64,000 bases of DNA from Pseudarthrobacter cellobiosi (GTDB lineage Bacteria; Actinomycetota; Actinomycetes; Actinomycetales; Micrococcaceae). The notes below the pieces were generated by a model that saw only the letters and a list, made by a program, of their open reading frames with translations, searched no databases and was not told where the DNA came from. The stretch covers positions 62,001 to 126,000 of the forward strand of contig NZ_JAMXBJ010000041.1 of assembly GCF_023913755.1 (NCBI RefSeq), given 5' to 3'. Both the position numbers and the translations under genes were made by a program. Shown here one piece after another: positions 1-7,877 of the stretch; position 1 is the stretch's first letter; each line of letters starts with the position of its first letter.

Positions 1-18
1 GAAGGTAAGTAACAGACC

Positions 19-939
19 ATGGACTCACTCGCTGCAGCCCCGGGAACCGGGCCCGCAACATCTCCGTTGCCCATCCTGCGCAAACCGCGCCCGGCCGCGA
101 AATTCGCGGACCTGCCCACCGGCCGCACCCTGGTCATGGGCATTCTGAACGTCACCCCGGACTCCTTCAGCGACGGCGGAAAGCACCCGACGGCGGACAC
201 CGCCATCGCGGCGGGCCTGCGGATGTTCTACGCCGGAGCGGACATCATCGATGTCGGCGGCGAATCGACGCGCCCCGGCGCGGAGGACGTCAGCCCGGAG
301 GAAGAACAGCGCCGGGTGATCCCCGTCATCGAAGCCCTGGTCAAGGCGGGCGCCCTGGTCAGCATCGACACTACGCACGCCGCCACGGCCGCTGCTGCCC
401 TGAAGGCCGGCGCCGCCATCATCAACGACGTTTCCGGGCTGACCATCGAACCGGAGATGGCCGAGCTCGTAGCCGCGTCCAAAGTGCCGTATGTCCTCAC
501 GCACCGCCGCGGCGACGCCCGCACCATGGACTCCCTCGCCCAATACCAGGACGTCGCCGGCGAAGTGGTGGCTGAACTGGCCGGCGTCCGTGACAAGCTC
601 TACGCAGCCGGTGTGAGCAAAGAGCAGATCATCGTGGACCCGGGCCTGGGCTTCGCCAAGAACGACGCCCAGAACTGGGAGCTCCTGCAGCACCTGGACC
701 AGCTGGACAGCCTGGGGCACAAGGTCCTGGTGGCCGCCTCCCGCAAGCGCTTCCTGGGCACACTCCTCACGGTCGCCGGCAAGTCCGCCGTCCCGGAGGA
801 ACGCGACGACGCCACGGCCGCCATCACCGCGATCAGCGCGTCCCGGGGGGCCTGGGCCGTCCGTGTACACAACGTCGGTCCCAGCCTTGACGCCGTCAAG
901 GTGGCCGCGCGGATGGCCGCCGCCCCTACCACCACCTAG
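19..939 (+). CDS. folP: Dihydropteroate synthase
   Basis: Condenses p-aminobenzoate with 6-hydroxymethyl-dihydropterin pyrophosphate to dihydropteroate, in cytosolic folate synthesis. The 306-residue product shows the family signatures GILNVTPDSFSDGG (about residues 41-54) and DVGGESTRPG (about 78-87), then SIDTTHA and the C-terminal SRKRFLG pterin/phosphate-binding region. It is slightly longer than many DHPS proteins because of a Pro/Ala-rich N-terminal tail. The ATG at 19 is the first start in the window, with GAAGG upstream. It leads a same-strand operon with folB and folK, so an upstream folE is likely but not visible. Confidence 0.97.
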   Translation: MDSLAAAPGTGPATSPLPILRKPRPAAKFADLPTGRTLVMGILNVTPDSFSDGGKHPTADTAIAAGLRMFYAGADIIDVGGESTRPGAEDVSPEEEQRRVIPVIEALVKAGALVSIDTTHAATAAAALKAGAAIINDVSGLTIEPEMAELVAASKVPYVLTHRRGDARTMDSLAQYQDVAGEVVAELAGVRDKLYAAGVSKEQIIVDPGLGFAKNDAQNWELLQHLDQLDSLGHKVLVAASRKRFLGTLLTVAGKSAVPEERDDATAAITAISASRGAWAVRVHNVGPSLDAVKVAARMAAAPTTT

Positions 940-950
940 GCCGGGCACTC

Positions 951-1310
951 ATGGACAGGATCACGCTGAGCGGTGTCACCGCCGTCGGCCATCACGGAGT
1001 CTTCGATTTCGAGCGCCGTGAGGGCCAGCCGTTTGTGGTGGACGCCGTGCTGCATCTGGACTTCGCCAAAGCGGCAGAATCCGATGACGTCCGGGACACC
1101 GCCCACTACGGCGAGGTGGCTGAGCGGATCAAGGGCTGGATCACGGGGGAGCCGCTGAACCTGATCGAGGCCCTGGCCGTCCGGATCGCGGATGGCCTGC
1201 TCGCCGAATTCACCATCCAGGCCGTGGACATCACCGTGCACAAGCCCAAGGCACCCATCGAAGTGCCCTTCGGCGATGTGGCCGTCAGCGTGCACCGGGA
1301 GAGGCCATGA
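951..1310 (+). CDS. folB: Dihydroneopterin aldolase
   Basis: Cleaves 7,8-dihydroneopterin to 6-hydroxymethyl-dihydropterin and glycolaldehyde, the step before FolK. At 119 residues it is the usual length. The N-terminus has the typical GHHGVFDFERREGQ stretch, and the C-terminal half ends in the characteristic VHKPKAPI. It starts 11 bases after folP and its stop overlaps the folK start by four bases (ATGA), which indicates translational coupling. Confidence 0.96.
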   Translation: MDRITLSGVTAVGHHGVFDFERREGQPFVVDAVLHLDFAKAAESDDVRDTAHYGEVAERIKGWITGEPLNLIEALAVRIADGLLAEFTIQAVDITVHKPKAPIEVPFGDVAVSVHRERP

Positions 1311-1846
1311 GCGGCGGGTACATCAAAGCCGTCCTCGCCCTCGGCAGCAACCTGGGCGAGCGGAACGACACCCTGTCCGAGGCCGTTGCTGACCTGGTGG
1401 ACCCGCCGGAGGTTCGCCTGCAGGCCGTTTCCCCGGTGGTGCAGACCAAAGCTGTGGGCGGCCCGGCCGGCCAGCCCGACTTCCTGAACATGATCATCAC
1501 CGTGGAAACCACGCTGTCCCCGACGGAGCTGCTGAAGCACTGCCAGGCCGTGGAAAACAAGCACCTCCGCGTTCGTGAAGTGCGCTGGGGACCCCGGACG
1601 CTCGACGTCGACATCATCACTTACGGCGACCTCACCAGTGACGACCCGGTCCTGACCCTGCCGCACCCGCGTGCCGCCGAACGCGCCTTTGTGCTGTATC
1701 CGTGGTCGCTGATCGAGCCGGCGGCCACCCTGGGCGGGGAACGCATCAGCGAGCTGGCTGCCCGGGCCCCCGACTTTGACGATCTCGCCCCGTTCGACGG
1801 TTTCGGCGATTACGACGGCGTCCCCACAGCCGGGGCGGTCGAGTAA
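1307..1846 (+). CDS. folK: 2-amino-4-hydroxy-6-hydroxymethyldihydropteridine diphosphokinase
   Basis: Transfers pyrophosphate from ATP to hydroxymethyl-dihydropterin, making the FolP substrate. The 179-residue protein carries the opening LALGSNLGER, the central RWGPRTLDVDI catalytic/metal signature and the LPHPRAAERAFVL motif that marks HPPK. The start overlaps folB by four bases. With folP and folB it completes the three consecutive late steps of dihydropteroate synthesis. Confidence 0.97.
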   Translation: MSGGYIKAVLALGSNLGERNDTLSEAVADLVDPPEVRLQAVSPVVQTKAVGGPAGQPDFLNMIITVETTLSPTELLKHCQAVENKHLRVREVRWGPRTLDVDIITYGDLTSDDPVLTLPHPRAAERAFVLYPWSLIEPAATLGGERISELAARAPDFDDLAPFDGFGDYDGVPTAGAVE

Positions 1847-1849
1847 CCG

Positions 1850-2383
1850 GTGAAGCCCATCAACCCTGTCCGTCTGCTGCTGATCGGCCTGGTCCTGACC
1901 GTGGCCGGCTGGTCCGCCACCGTGGTGACCACACGCTACAGCATGTCAACGCCGGTTCTTCCGGCCACCGCGCTGGCCACCATGGGCGTGATTGTCGCCA
2001 TCACCCTGGTGCTTGGCATCCGTGTGCTCCGGTGGCGCAACAGCACCAAACGCAAAAAGGCGTTGGACCCGATTCTTGCCGCCAGGACCCTGGTGCTGGC
2101 CCAGGCGTGTGCTTATGCAGGCACCGTCCTGCTGGGCTGGCATGTTGGAATCTTCCTGGACCAGCTGCGGATCTGGAACCTGCGCAGCGACCAGGCCATC
2201 ACCTGGGTGGCGGTCGCGATCGCTGCTGGTGGACTGGTGATGATCGTTGTCGGCCTGCTGGTGGAGCGGTTCTGCAAGATCCCGCCCGAAGACAGCGACG
2301 CCGCGCCCGGTGACGGGAAACCCGGCCGCGCGGCCCGCGGCGAAGCCGCGGGGGAAGGCGAATATGCGTACCGGGGCGATTGA
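1850..2383 (+). CDS. DUF3180-family membrane protein
   Basis: A 177-residue integral membrane protein with about four hydrophobic segments: near residues 7-24, 37-55, 84-103 and 119-140. A charged Gly/Ala-rich cytoplasmic tail follows. DUF3180 proteins sit after folK across actinobacteria and have no known function; the family call rests on position, size and topology. It starts with GTG three bases after the folK stop. The next gene starts inside its 3' end, so the operon is continuous. Confidence 0.8.
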   Translation: MKPINPVRLLLIGLVLTVAGWSATVVTTRYSMSTPVLPATALATMGVIVAITLVLGIRVLRWRNSTKRKKALDPILAARTLVLAQACAYAGTVLLGWHVGIFLDQLRIWNLRSDQAITWVAVAIAAGGLVMIVVGLLVERFCKIPPEDSDAAPGDGKPGRAARGEAAGEGEYAYRGD

Positions 2384-2876
2384 TCCGCCGGGCATTACCT
2401 GGCAGCGGGTATCCCCGAAATACGTCACCGTGCGGCTGGTGCAGTGGGCCATCGGGAACCTGGTCACGGTGATTGTCCTGACCCTGCCCCTCATCTTTGT
2501 CCTGCTCGGCTGGTGGCGGTGGCCGCCGCTGTGGCTGGCCATCACCGTCCCGGCGGTGATTCTGGTTCTGGCCATCTGGCGGCTGGTGCTGATTCCGCGC
2601 CAGGTGCGTGCCATCGGTTACGCTGAGCGCGACGATGACCTGCTGATCCGGGGCGGCATTTTCTTCCAACGGACCATGACGGTTCCCTACGGCCGCATGC
2701 AGTACGTGGACATCGGCGTGGGCCCGGTGGAACGCGGCCTGGGACTCTGCACGCTCAAACTCCACACCGCCTCGCCCGGAACCAACGCCACCATCCCCGG
2801 CCTGCCCGCTGCGGAGGGGGCACGCCTGCGCGAGCAGCTCGCCGCCCGCGGTGAAGCGAGGCTGGCAGGGCTGTGA
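2364..2876 (+). CDS. Small bacterial PH-domain (bPH2/DUF304) membrane protein
   Basis: A 170-residue protein with two membrane segments (about residues 28-50 and 54-73) followed by a bPH2-type beta-rich domain. That domain has the pattern RGGIFFQRTMTVPYGRMQYV, typical of YdbS-like proteins. Its role is unknown; in Bacillus, YdbS/YdbT pairs have been linked to resistance to antimicrobial compounds. I chose the ATG at 2364, which overlaps the upstream gene by 20 bases, because the longer in-frame reading is only the shifted tail of that gene. It is coupled to the larger PH-domain partner downstream by a four-base overlap. Confidence 0.8.
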   Translation: MRTGAIDPPGITWQRVSPKYVTVRLVQWAIGNLVTVIVLTLPLIFVLLGWWRWPPLWLAITVPAVILVLAIWRLVLIPRQVRAIGYAERDDDLLIRGGIFFQRTMTVPYGRMQYVDIGVGPVERGLGLCTLKLHTASPGTNATIPGLPAAEGARLREQLAARGEARLAGL

Positions 2877-4489
2877 CGGCAAACGTTCCGGAGGCCAGTG
2901 CACCGGGTGCGGTTCCGGTGGCTCCCGACGGCGAGTGGCTGCGGGTGCATCCGGCGTCCCCATTTGTGCGCGGTTGGGTGGCCCTGGCGGCCATTGGTTT
3001 CTTCTTCGGGCGGGACTTTTTCGAACGGTTGCTGCAGGGCCGTCCGCTGTTCGAGGAGGACTTCGCGGGCAGGGCACCCTGGCTGGTGGCCGGCGGCGGC
3101 ATCGTCCTCGTGATGACCGTGCTGGGCTTCATCCTGACCTGGTACTTCACCAAGTACCAGGTCGCCGAAGGGTACGTCCGGGTCAACTCCGGCTTCCTCT
3201 TCCGCCAGCAGCGCCAGGCCCGGCTGGACCGCGTCCAGGCCATCGATATCGTCCAGCCCCTCCTGGCCAGGATCTTCGGCCTGGCCGAACTCAAGTTCGA
3301 GGTGGCCGACGCCGGTGAATCGGCCGTCAAACTGGCCTACCTGCGGATGGACGACGCCCGCCAGCTCCGGGCCACCATCCTGGCGCGGGCCGCGGGCGTG
3401 CTCCCGGACCCGGCCCGGCCGCAGGAGGCCGCGCCGGAGGCGCCCGAGTATCCGGTGCTGTCCGTGCCGCCGTCGCGCCTTATCGGTTCCCTGCTGCTCA
3501 GTGAGCAGAGCTTTTTTGTGGCGGTGGGCGGCATCGCCTCCGTGATCCTGTCCGCCGTGACGGACAACCGCGGCTTCTTCTTCTACCTGATCCCGGCGGT
3601 GCTGGGCCTTGCCGCCAGCTACTGGGGGTCCTTTAACAAGGGGTACAACTTCACCGCGGCCATTTCGCCGGACGGGATCCGGCTCCGCTACGGGCTCTTG
3701 GACACGCAGGCGCAGACGCTGCCCCCGGGGAGGGTCCAGGCGCTGAAAGTGGCCCAGTCGCCGCTGTGGCGGATCTTCGGCTGGTACCGGATCCAGGTGA
3801 ACGTGGCCGGGTACGGCGCGGCCGGAAGCAACGGCGAGACGGCGTCCCGGACCACACTGCTGCCCGTGGGTAAGCTGCCCGACGTGATGTCCATGCTCGC
3901 ACTCGTGCTGCCGGATCCCGGAACGCCGGAGCCCGGACGCATCTTCGCTGCCGGGCTCTCGGGGTTGGACTCCGACGGCGGTTTTGTCACCACGCCGCAC
4001 CGCGGCAGGTTCCTCGCGCCGCTGGGCTGGCGCCGCAACGGCTTCGCTACCACTGACACTGCCCTGCTGCTCCGCTCCGGCCGGTGGTGGCGGGAACTGG
4101 TGGTGGTCCCGCACCAGCGCACCCAGTCAATGGCGCTGCACCAGGGTCCGCTGGCACGGCGGTTCGGTGTGGCGGACCTTGTCCTGCACACCACGGCCGG
4201 GCCGGTCTCGCCGCGGCTCACCCAGGCCGGGCTTGACGAGGCCCGGGCCCTTTTTGATGCTCAGTCCGCCCGCGCCCGGCTCGCCCGCAAGCGGCAGACC
4301 AGCGAACAATGGCTGGCAACGGTGGCGCCCGCTCCGGTCGTTGAGCCAGCTCCGGTGGTTGAGCCTGGGGCCACGACCGCAGGGTTCCCTGACCGAGCTC
4401 GCGAGGTTAGGGAGCGGTTGGGGAGCGAAACCCCGGTGGCTGAGCCTGTCGAAACCAGTCCCCAACAGGAAGGCCCGCAACGTGGCTAA
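2873..4489 (+). CDS. Large PH-domain (bPH2, YdbT-like) membrane protein with repeat-derived C-terminus
   Basis: A 538-residue protein with hydrophobic segments near residues 38-56, 68-92, 205-222 and 226-244. It has three bPH2-like modules: about residues 95-175 (RQARLDRVQAIDIVQPLL), 255-330 (LPPGRVQALKVAQSPLWRIF) and 385-470 (RTQSMALHQGPLARRFG). It forms a YdbS/YdbT-like pair with the preceding gene, starting at a GTG inside that gene's stop. The last roughly 50 residues (VVEPAPVVEP and VAEPVETSPQ segments) look unlike the rest and coincide with an interspersed DNA repeat at 4333-4460. The C-terminal extension therefore appears acquired rather than ancestral. Confidence 0.8.
   Translation: MTANVPEASAPGAVPVAPDGEWLRVHPASPFVRGWVALAAIGFFFGRDFFERLLQGRPLFEEDFAGRAPWLVAGGGIVLVMTVLGFILTWYFTKYQVAEGYVRVNSGFLFRQQRQARLDRVQAIDIVQPLLARIFGLAELKFEVADAGESAVKLAYLRMDDARQLRATILARAAGVLPDPARPQEAAPEAPEYPVLSVPPSRLIGSLLLSEQSFFVAVGGIASVILSAVTDNRGFFFYLIPAVLGLAASYWGSFNKGYNFTAAISPDGIRLRYGLLDTQAQTLPPGRVQALKVAQSPLWRIFGWYRIQVNVAGYGAAGSNGETASRTTLLPVGKLPDVMSMLALVLPDPGTPEPGRIFAAGLSGLDSDGGFVTTPHRGRFLAPLGWRRNGFATTDTALLLRSGRWWRELVVVPHQRTQSMALHQGPLARRFGVADLVLHTTAGPVSPRLTQAGLDEARALFDAQSARARLARKRQTSEQWLATVAPAPVVEPAPVVEPGATTAGFPDRAREVRERLGSETPVAEPVETSPQQEGPQRG
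4333..4460 (+). repeat. REP-like interspersed element inside the 3' end of a PH-domain gene
   Basis: A mosaic of short units: GGTGGTTGAGCC at 4354, GAGCTCGCGAGGTTAGGGAG around 4394-4413, and GGTGGCTGAGCCTGTCGAAACC around 4435. The units repeat each other and contain self-complementary blocks such as GAGCTCGCGAG. A second copy lies in inverted orientation between genes at 34893-34960. Elements with the GTTGAGCCTGTCGAAAC core recur in Arthrobacter-type genomes (recalled, not searched). Here the element is read as codons. Confidence 0.6.
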
Positions 4490-5372
4490 GCCCGGGCGCC
4501 TTGGCGTCGGAATCATCGGTGCCGGGAAAGTGGGCGCCGTCCTTGGTGCGGCGTTGCGCTCAGCCGAGCACGCCGTCGTCGGGGTTTCCGCGGTGTCCGA
4601 GGCCAGCCGTGAGCGGGCGGAGACGCTGCTGCCCGGCGTGCCCATCCTGGAGATCCAGGAGATTGTGGAACGGTCTGAACTGGTGCTCCTGGCCGTGCCC
4701 GACGACGCCTTGGCCGGACTGGTGGACGGACTCGCCAAACTTGGGGCGTGGCAGCCCGGACAGATCGTGGCGCATACCTCAGGCAGGTTCGGCGTGGGGG
4801 TGCTTCGCCCGGTGCGCGCCGCCGGAGCCATCCCCCTTGCACTGCACCCCGCCATGACATTCACTGGCATGAGCCTGGACCTGACACGCCTCCTGGACTG
4901 CACCTTCGGCGTCACGGCCGATGCCGCGATGCTGCCCATCGCCCAGGCGCTGGTAGTGGAGATGGGTGCCGAACCCGTGGCCATCGCCGAAGGGGACCGG
5001 ACCCTGTACCACACGGCCCTCGCCCATGGCTCGAACCATATGGTCACCCTGGTGGCCCAGGCTTCCCAACTGCTCCGCGACGTTGGCGTCGACGCGCCGG
5101 AGCGGATGCTGGGGCCTTTGCTGCGGGCCACGCTGGAGAACGCGCTCGCCTCCGGCGAATCGGCGCTGACCGGTCCGGTGGCCCGCGGTGACGTGGGGAC
5201 AGTGGCGGCCCACGCCGAGGCGTTAAGGGAGTACGACGCCGGTGCGAACGGCGATGTGCTGGAGGCTTACCTCGCCATGGCCCGCGCCACCGCGCGGCGG
5301 GCAAGCAGCCGGGGGCTGCTCAAAGAGGATCAAGTGGGGGCCCTCCGCGCGGCCCTGGAAGAGGGAAACTGA
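4482..5372 (+). CDS. Rossmann-like/DUF2520 domain oxidoreductase-type protein
   Basis: A 296-residue protein with an N-terminal NAD(P)-binding Rossmann motif ([17 protein letters not shown], about residues 8-24). A C-terminal helical DUF2520 domain carries [14 protein letters not shown]. The architecture resembles ketopantoate reductase or 6-phosphogluconate dehydrogenase-like enzymes. Placement directly before panC is common in actinobacteria and suggests a link to pantothenate synthesis, but this is inference. The GTG at 4482 overlaps the preceding stop by eight bases; the much longer open frame upstream is antisense-like noise. Confidence 0.85.
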   Translation: MAKPGRLGVGIIGAGKVGAVLGAALRSAEHAVVGVSAVSEASRERAETLLPGVPILEIQEIVERSELVLLAVPDDALAGLVDGLAKLGAWQPGQIVAHTSGRFGVGVLRPVRAAGAIPLALHPAMTFTGMSLDLTRLLDCTFGVTADAAMLPIAQALVVEMGAEPVAIAEGDRTLYHTALAHGSNHMVTLVAQASQLLRDVGVDAPERMLGPLLRATLENALASGESALTGPVARGDVGTVAAHAEALREYDAGANGDVLEAYLAMARATARRASSRGLLKEDQVGALRAALEEGN

Positions 5373-5373
5373 C

Positions 5374-6300
5374 ATGGGCACGCAACTGGTGACAACTGCC
5401 GCAGAGCTCAGGGAGGCGAGTGCCCGGCTGCTCGCGCAGAAGGCGGGCAGGTCCCAGGGCCTGGTGCCCACCATGGGCGCGCTGCACGAAGGCCACGCCC
5501 GGCTGGCGCGCACCGCCGTCGAACAGAACGACGTTGTGGTGGCGTCCATCTTTGTAAACCCGCTGCAGTTCGGTGATGCGGTGGATCTGGACCGGTACCC
5601 GCGCACGCTCGACGCCGATCTTGCCCTGCTGGAAGAGCAGGGCGTGGACCTCGTGTTTGCGCCCCCGGTCGAAGAGGTCTATCCCGGCGGCGAGCCGCTG
5701 GTCCGCGTGACCGCCGGCTCCCTGGGCGAGAAGTGGGAAGGCGCCTCACGGCCCGGCCATTTCGACGGCGCCCTCACAGTGGTTGCCAAGCTGCTGCACT
5801 ATGGCATCCCGGGCTCAGGGCTGCCCGCCACCGGGGCCTTCGTCTCAGGCGGCGGGGGACTGCCGGCTTACCGGGCTTACTTCGGGCAAAAGGACGCCCA
5901 GCAGCTGGCGCTGGTGCGCCGCATGGTGGCGGACCTGAACTTCCCCGTCGAAATTGTTGCCGTGCCCACCGTCCGGTCCGAGGACGGGCTTGCCCTGTCC
6001 AGCCGCAACCGGTTCCTGTCCGCAGAGGAGCGCGAGGCCGCCTTGGTGTTGTCACGGGCGCTGCGGCTCCTCGCAGAGCGGGCGAACGCCCACCAGCCGC
6101 TTGATCTGGAATCGGCCCGGGCCATGGTTGAATCCCAGCCCTTGGTGGGACTGGACTACTTCGACGTGGTGGATCCGCTCACCCTTGAGCCGCTGGCCGA
6201 GAACTGCCGGAAAGTCCCGTTCCGCGGCGAAGGAGTGGCCCTCATCGCGGCCAAGGTGGGGCCGGTTCGGCTGATCGATAACGTGCCGCTGAGCAGCTGA
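5374..6300 (+). CDS. panC: Pantothenate synthetase (pantoate-beta-alanine ligase)
   Basis: Joins pantoate and beta-alanine with ATP via pantoyl-adenylate. The 308-residue protein has [10 protein letters not shown] (the HxGH nucleotide-binding site, about residues 31-40), [36 protein letters not shown] and the KMSKS-like LSSRNRFLS. An insertion of about 20 residues, rich in Gly, Ser and Pro, separates VVAKLLH from [10 protein letters not shown]; in most PanC proteins only about eight residues lie between these motifs. It starts one base after the DUF2520 stop and ends the operon. Confidence 0.95.
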   Translation: MGTQLVTTAAELREASARLLAQKAGRSQGLVPTMGALHEGHARLARTAVEQNDVVVASIFVNPLQFGDAVDLDRYPRTLDADLALLEEQGVDLVFAPPVEEVYPGGEPLVRVTAGSLGEKWEGASRPGHFDGALTVVAKLLHYGIPGSGLPATGAFVSGGGGLPAYRAYFGQKDAQQLALVRRMVADLNFPVEIVAVPTVRSEDGLALSSRNRFLSAEEREAALVLSRALRLLAERANAHQPLDLESARAMVESQPLVGLDYFDVVDPLTLEPLAENCRKVPFRGEGVALIAAKVGPVRLIDNVPLSS

Positions 6301-6590
6301 GATGCAGCGTCCGGCTCCGGGCGCGCAAGGCTTCGGATCCCTGTTCGTCCTTACTGCGCATGGGCTATGCTGAAATTGTTGCCCCAGACCCTGGCATCGC
6401 CTTATTCGGCGTACTCCAGGAGGACCAATTCCACGCAGGGCACCCAATACTTTCCCTGCCGTCCCCTCCAGGCTTTTGTGCTGTCCGGCTACTGTCTTCC
6501 GAAGCAGCCACATGCACGGCAAGCGGGACGCTGGCCTGCCTTCCCTATCCCCTGTGGCCGATCGGCCACGCAAAATCAGGAGCGAATTCA
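6301..6590. promoter_or_regulatory. Non-coding leader with a perfect 16-base palindrome
   Basis: This 290-base gap lies between panC and the first small orphan gene. It contains the perfect palindrome GTGGCCGATCGGCCAC (6554-6569), followed by AGGAGC at 6578-6583 as the ribosome site. A second imperfect stem (GGCAAGC / GCTGGCC, about 6518-6536) lies just upstream. The palindrome could be an operator or a leader hairpin. ANTAR RNA targets are known to be tandem hairpins with hexanucleotide loops; neither loop here is six bases, so a match is not claimed. Confidence 0.45.
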
Positions 6591-6812
6591 ATGATCCGCA
6601 CAATAGATGACGGGCTGTCCTATCTCGTCAAAGTGAATGACGCATCTGTCCTGGACGACTATTTGAATTCGGCCGTTGACCTGGCCCGCCAGTTTGCCTC
6701 CAGCACTGCCCTGTGCGGGATTCTGGTAACCCGCCACGCGCACGACACCTATACTGTGGCGGTCAGTGAGGCCGTACCGTTTGGAGAGACCCATGAGCGC
6801 CACGATCCCTAG
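6591..6812 (+). CDS. Small orphan protein, 73 residues
   Basis: Unrecognised soluble protein beginning MIRTIDDGLSYLVKVNDASV, with a predicted helical core and two short beta-like stretches (ALCGILVTR and TYTVAVSEAV). The start is set by AGGAGC at 6578-6583, seven bases before the ATG; the frame is open upstream but has no other good start. It lies 12 bases before another small gene and upstream of two GAF-ANTAR regulators. A stress or light-responsive small protein is possible, but nothing in the sequence proves a role. Confidence 0.6.
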   Translation: MIRTIDDGLSYLVKVNDASVLDDYLNSAVDLARQFASSTALCGILVTRHAHDTYTVAVSEAVPFGETHERHDP

Positions 6813-6824
6813 CGGGAGGCCGTG

Positions 6825-7028
6825 ATGTCGTACCGTATCGGTGCTGAGGAAATCACGCCACTAGGGTGGCAGGCCTACGAAATCATCACCTCCATCCTTG
6901 AGGACCCGTCGCCGGATCTGGCTGACGTCAAATGGCGCCTTCGCAGGTGTGTGGCCGCCCACCCCGGCGCCCCGGAACGGGCGTTACAGGCCCATCTGAT
7001 GGCCACCTCAGAAGTGGTCAATGCCTAA
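6825..7028 (+). CDS. Small orphan protein with RLRRCVA-PG-PERAL motif
   Basis: A 67-residue protein starting MSYRIGAEEITPLGWQAYEI. The ATG at 6825 is preferred over a GTG one codon earlier because GGGAGG (6814-6819) is then spaced five bases away. The C-terminal half has WRLRRCVAAHPGAPERALQA. The same pattern recurs in the 93-residue protein encoded on the other strand at 8654-8935 (ARLRRCVAQNPGRPERALLQ), so the two are paralogues. The family is not recognised. It probably shares a transcript with the 73-residue gene upstream. Confidence 0.65.
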   Translation: MSYRIGAEEITPLGWQAYEIITSILEDPSPDLADVKWRLRRCVAAHPGAPERALQAHLMATSEVVNA

Positions 7029-7174
7029 GGCCAGGAAAGGCTGGCCTGAGGCCGGCCGGCGACGACGGGCGGGTTCGCCGCAATATGTATCCTTGAAGTG
7101 ACAACTCCGCCGTTCCGGTTCAGCCTGCAGCCGGATCCTTCACCGCGGGATGATTCAGGGATCAGAGGCTCACC

Positions 7175-7868
7175 ATGGACATTGCTCCCGACATGGCTGC
7201 GGGTCAAGAAGACGTGTGTGCCCCGTACCTGGCGAAGCTGCCCATAACGGGCGCTGCGGTGTCCCTCTTCGGCGGAGCCGCCGCGGAGACCCTGGTCTCT
7301 GCCAGCGACGAACTCGCCGCCCGCTTGGACGAACTGCAGTTCAACCTCGGCGAAGGCCCGCGGTGGCGGGCCCACAAGACCCGCCTGCCCGTGCTGATCC
7401 CCGACGCCCAGTCCACCGCCGACGACGAATGGCCCGTGTTCCAGCAGGCGATCGCCGGGACGGACGCAGCCGCGCTGTTCGTTTTTCCACTCACAGTAGG
7501 CGCGATGGACCTCGGTGTCGTTGAGCTGTATCACGTCGTTCGTGGAAACCTGAACCGGTCGGACCAGTCGATGGCGGCCGTACTTGCCGGGCAGACTTCC
7601 TGGTACCTCCTGCGAAAGATCCTGAGCCTCAGCTCACTGGATACGGATCCAGCCCTGGAGCCGTCGCTTATGTCGCGCCGCGAGATCCACCAGGCCACGG
7701 GGATGGTCTTGGCGCAGTCTGGTGCTACGGCAGCGGAATCCTTGCTTTTGTTGCGCCTACGCTTTTGCCAATGACCTCACGTTGGGGGAGACAGCCGCCG
7801 CTGTGCTCGAGCGAACGCTCAGCTTCGATTCCGACAAAGGTGGGGCCGGCGGACCTGCCCTGCAGTAA
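7175..7868 (+). pseudogene. GAF-ANTAR regulator with frameshift in the ANTAR domain
   Basis: The GAF-like sensor domain spans about residues 10-155 (FNLGEGPRWRAHKTRLPVLI). The ANTAR RNA-binding domain starts at SRREIHQATGMVLAQSG. At about 7751-7757 the frame breaks: reading ends ESLLLLRLRFCQ-stop at 7774. The +1 frame continues AYAFANDLTLGETAAAVLERTLSF to a stop at 7868, the expected end of an ANTAR domain. Loss of GC from a CGCGCC run would explain it. ANTAR proteins normally bind paired hairpins to cause antitermination; this copy has lost the last helices, unless the base call is wrong. The next gene starts ten bases after the restored stop. Confidence 0.75.
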
Positions 7869-7877
7869 AATGGGGCC

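Noticed and set aside
25..948. Long open frame antisense to folP
   Set aside because: It is complementary to a clear folP gene; long antisense frames are normal in high-GC DNA, and no family motif or ribosome site is visible.
3984..4481. N-terminal extension of the DUF2520 gene
   Set aside because: The upstream reading is the shifted 3' part of the PH-domain gene; the Rossmann motif begins just after the GTG at 4482.
6301..6590. Known riboswitch or ANTAR target before the small genes
   Set aside because: Hairpins are present, but loops are four or five bases and lack the conserved hexaloop bases, so no known RNA class is claimed.
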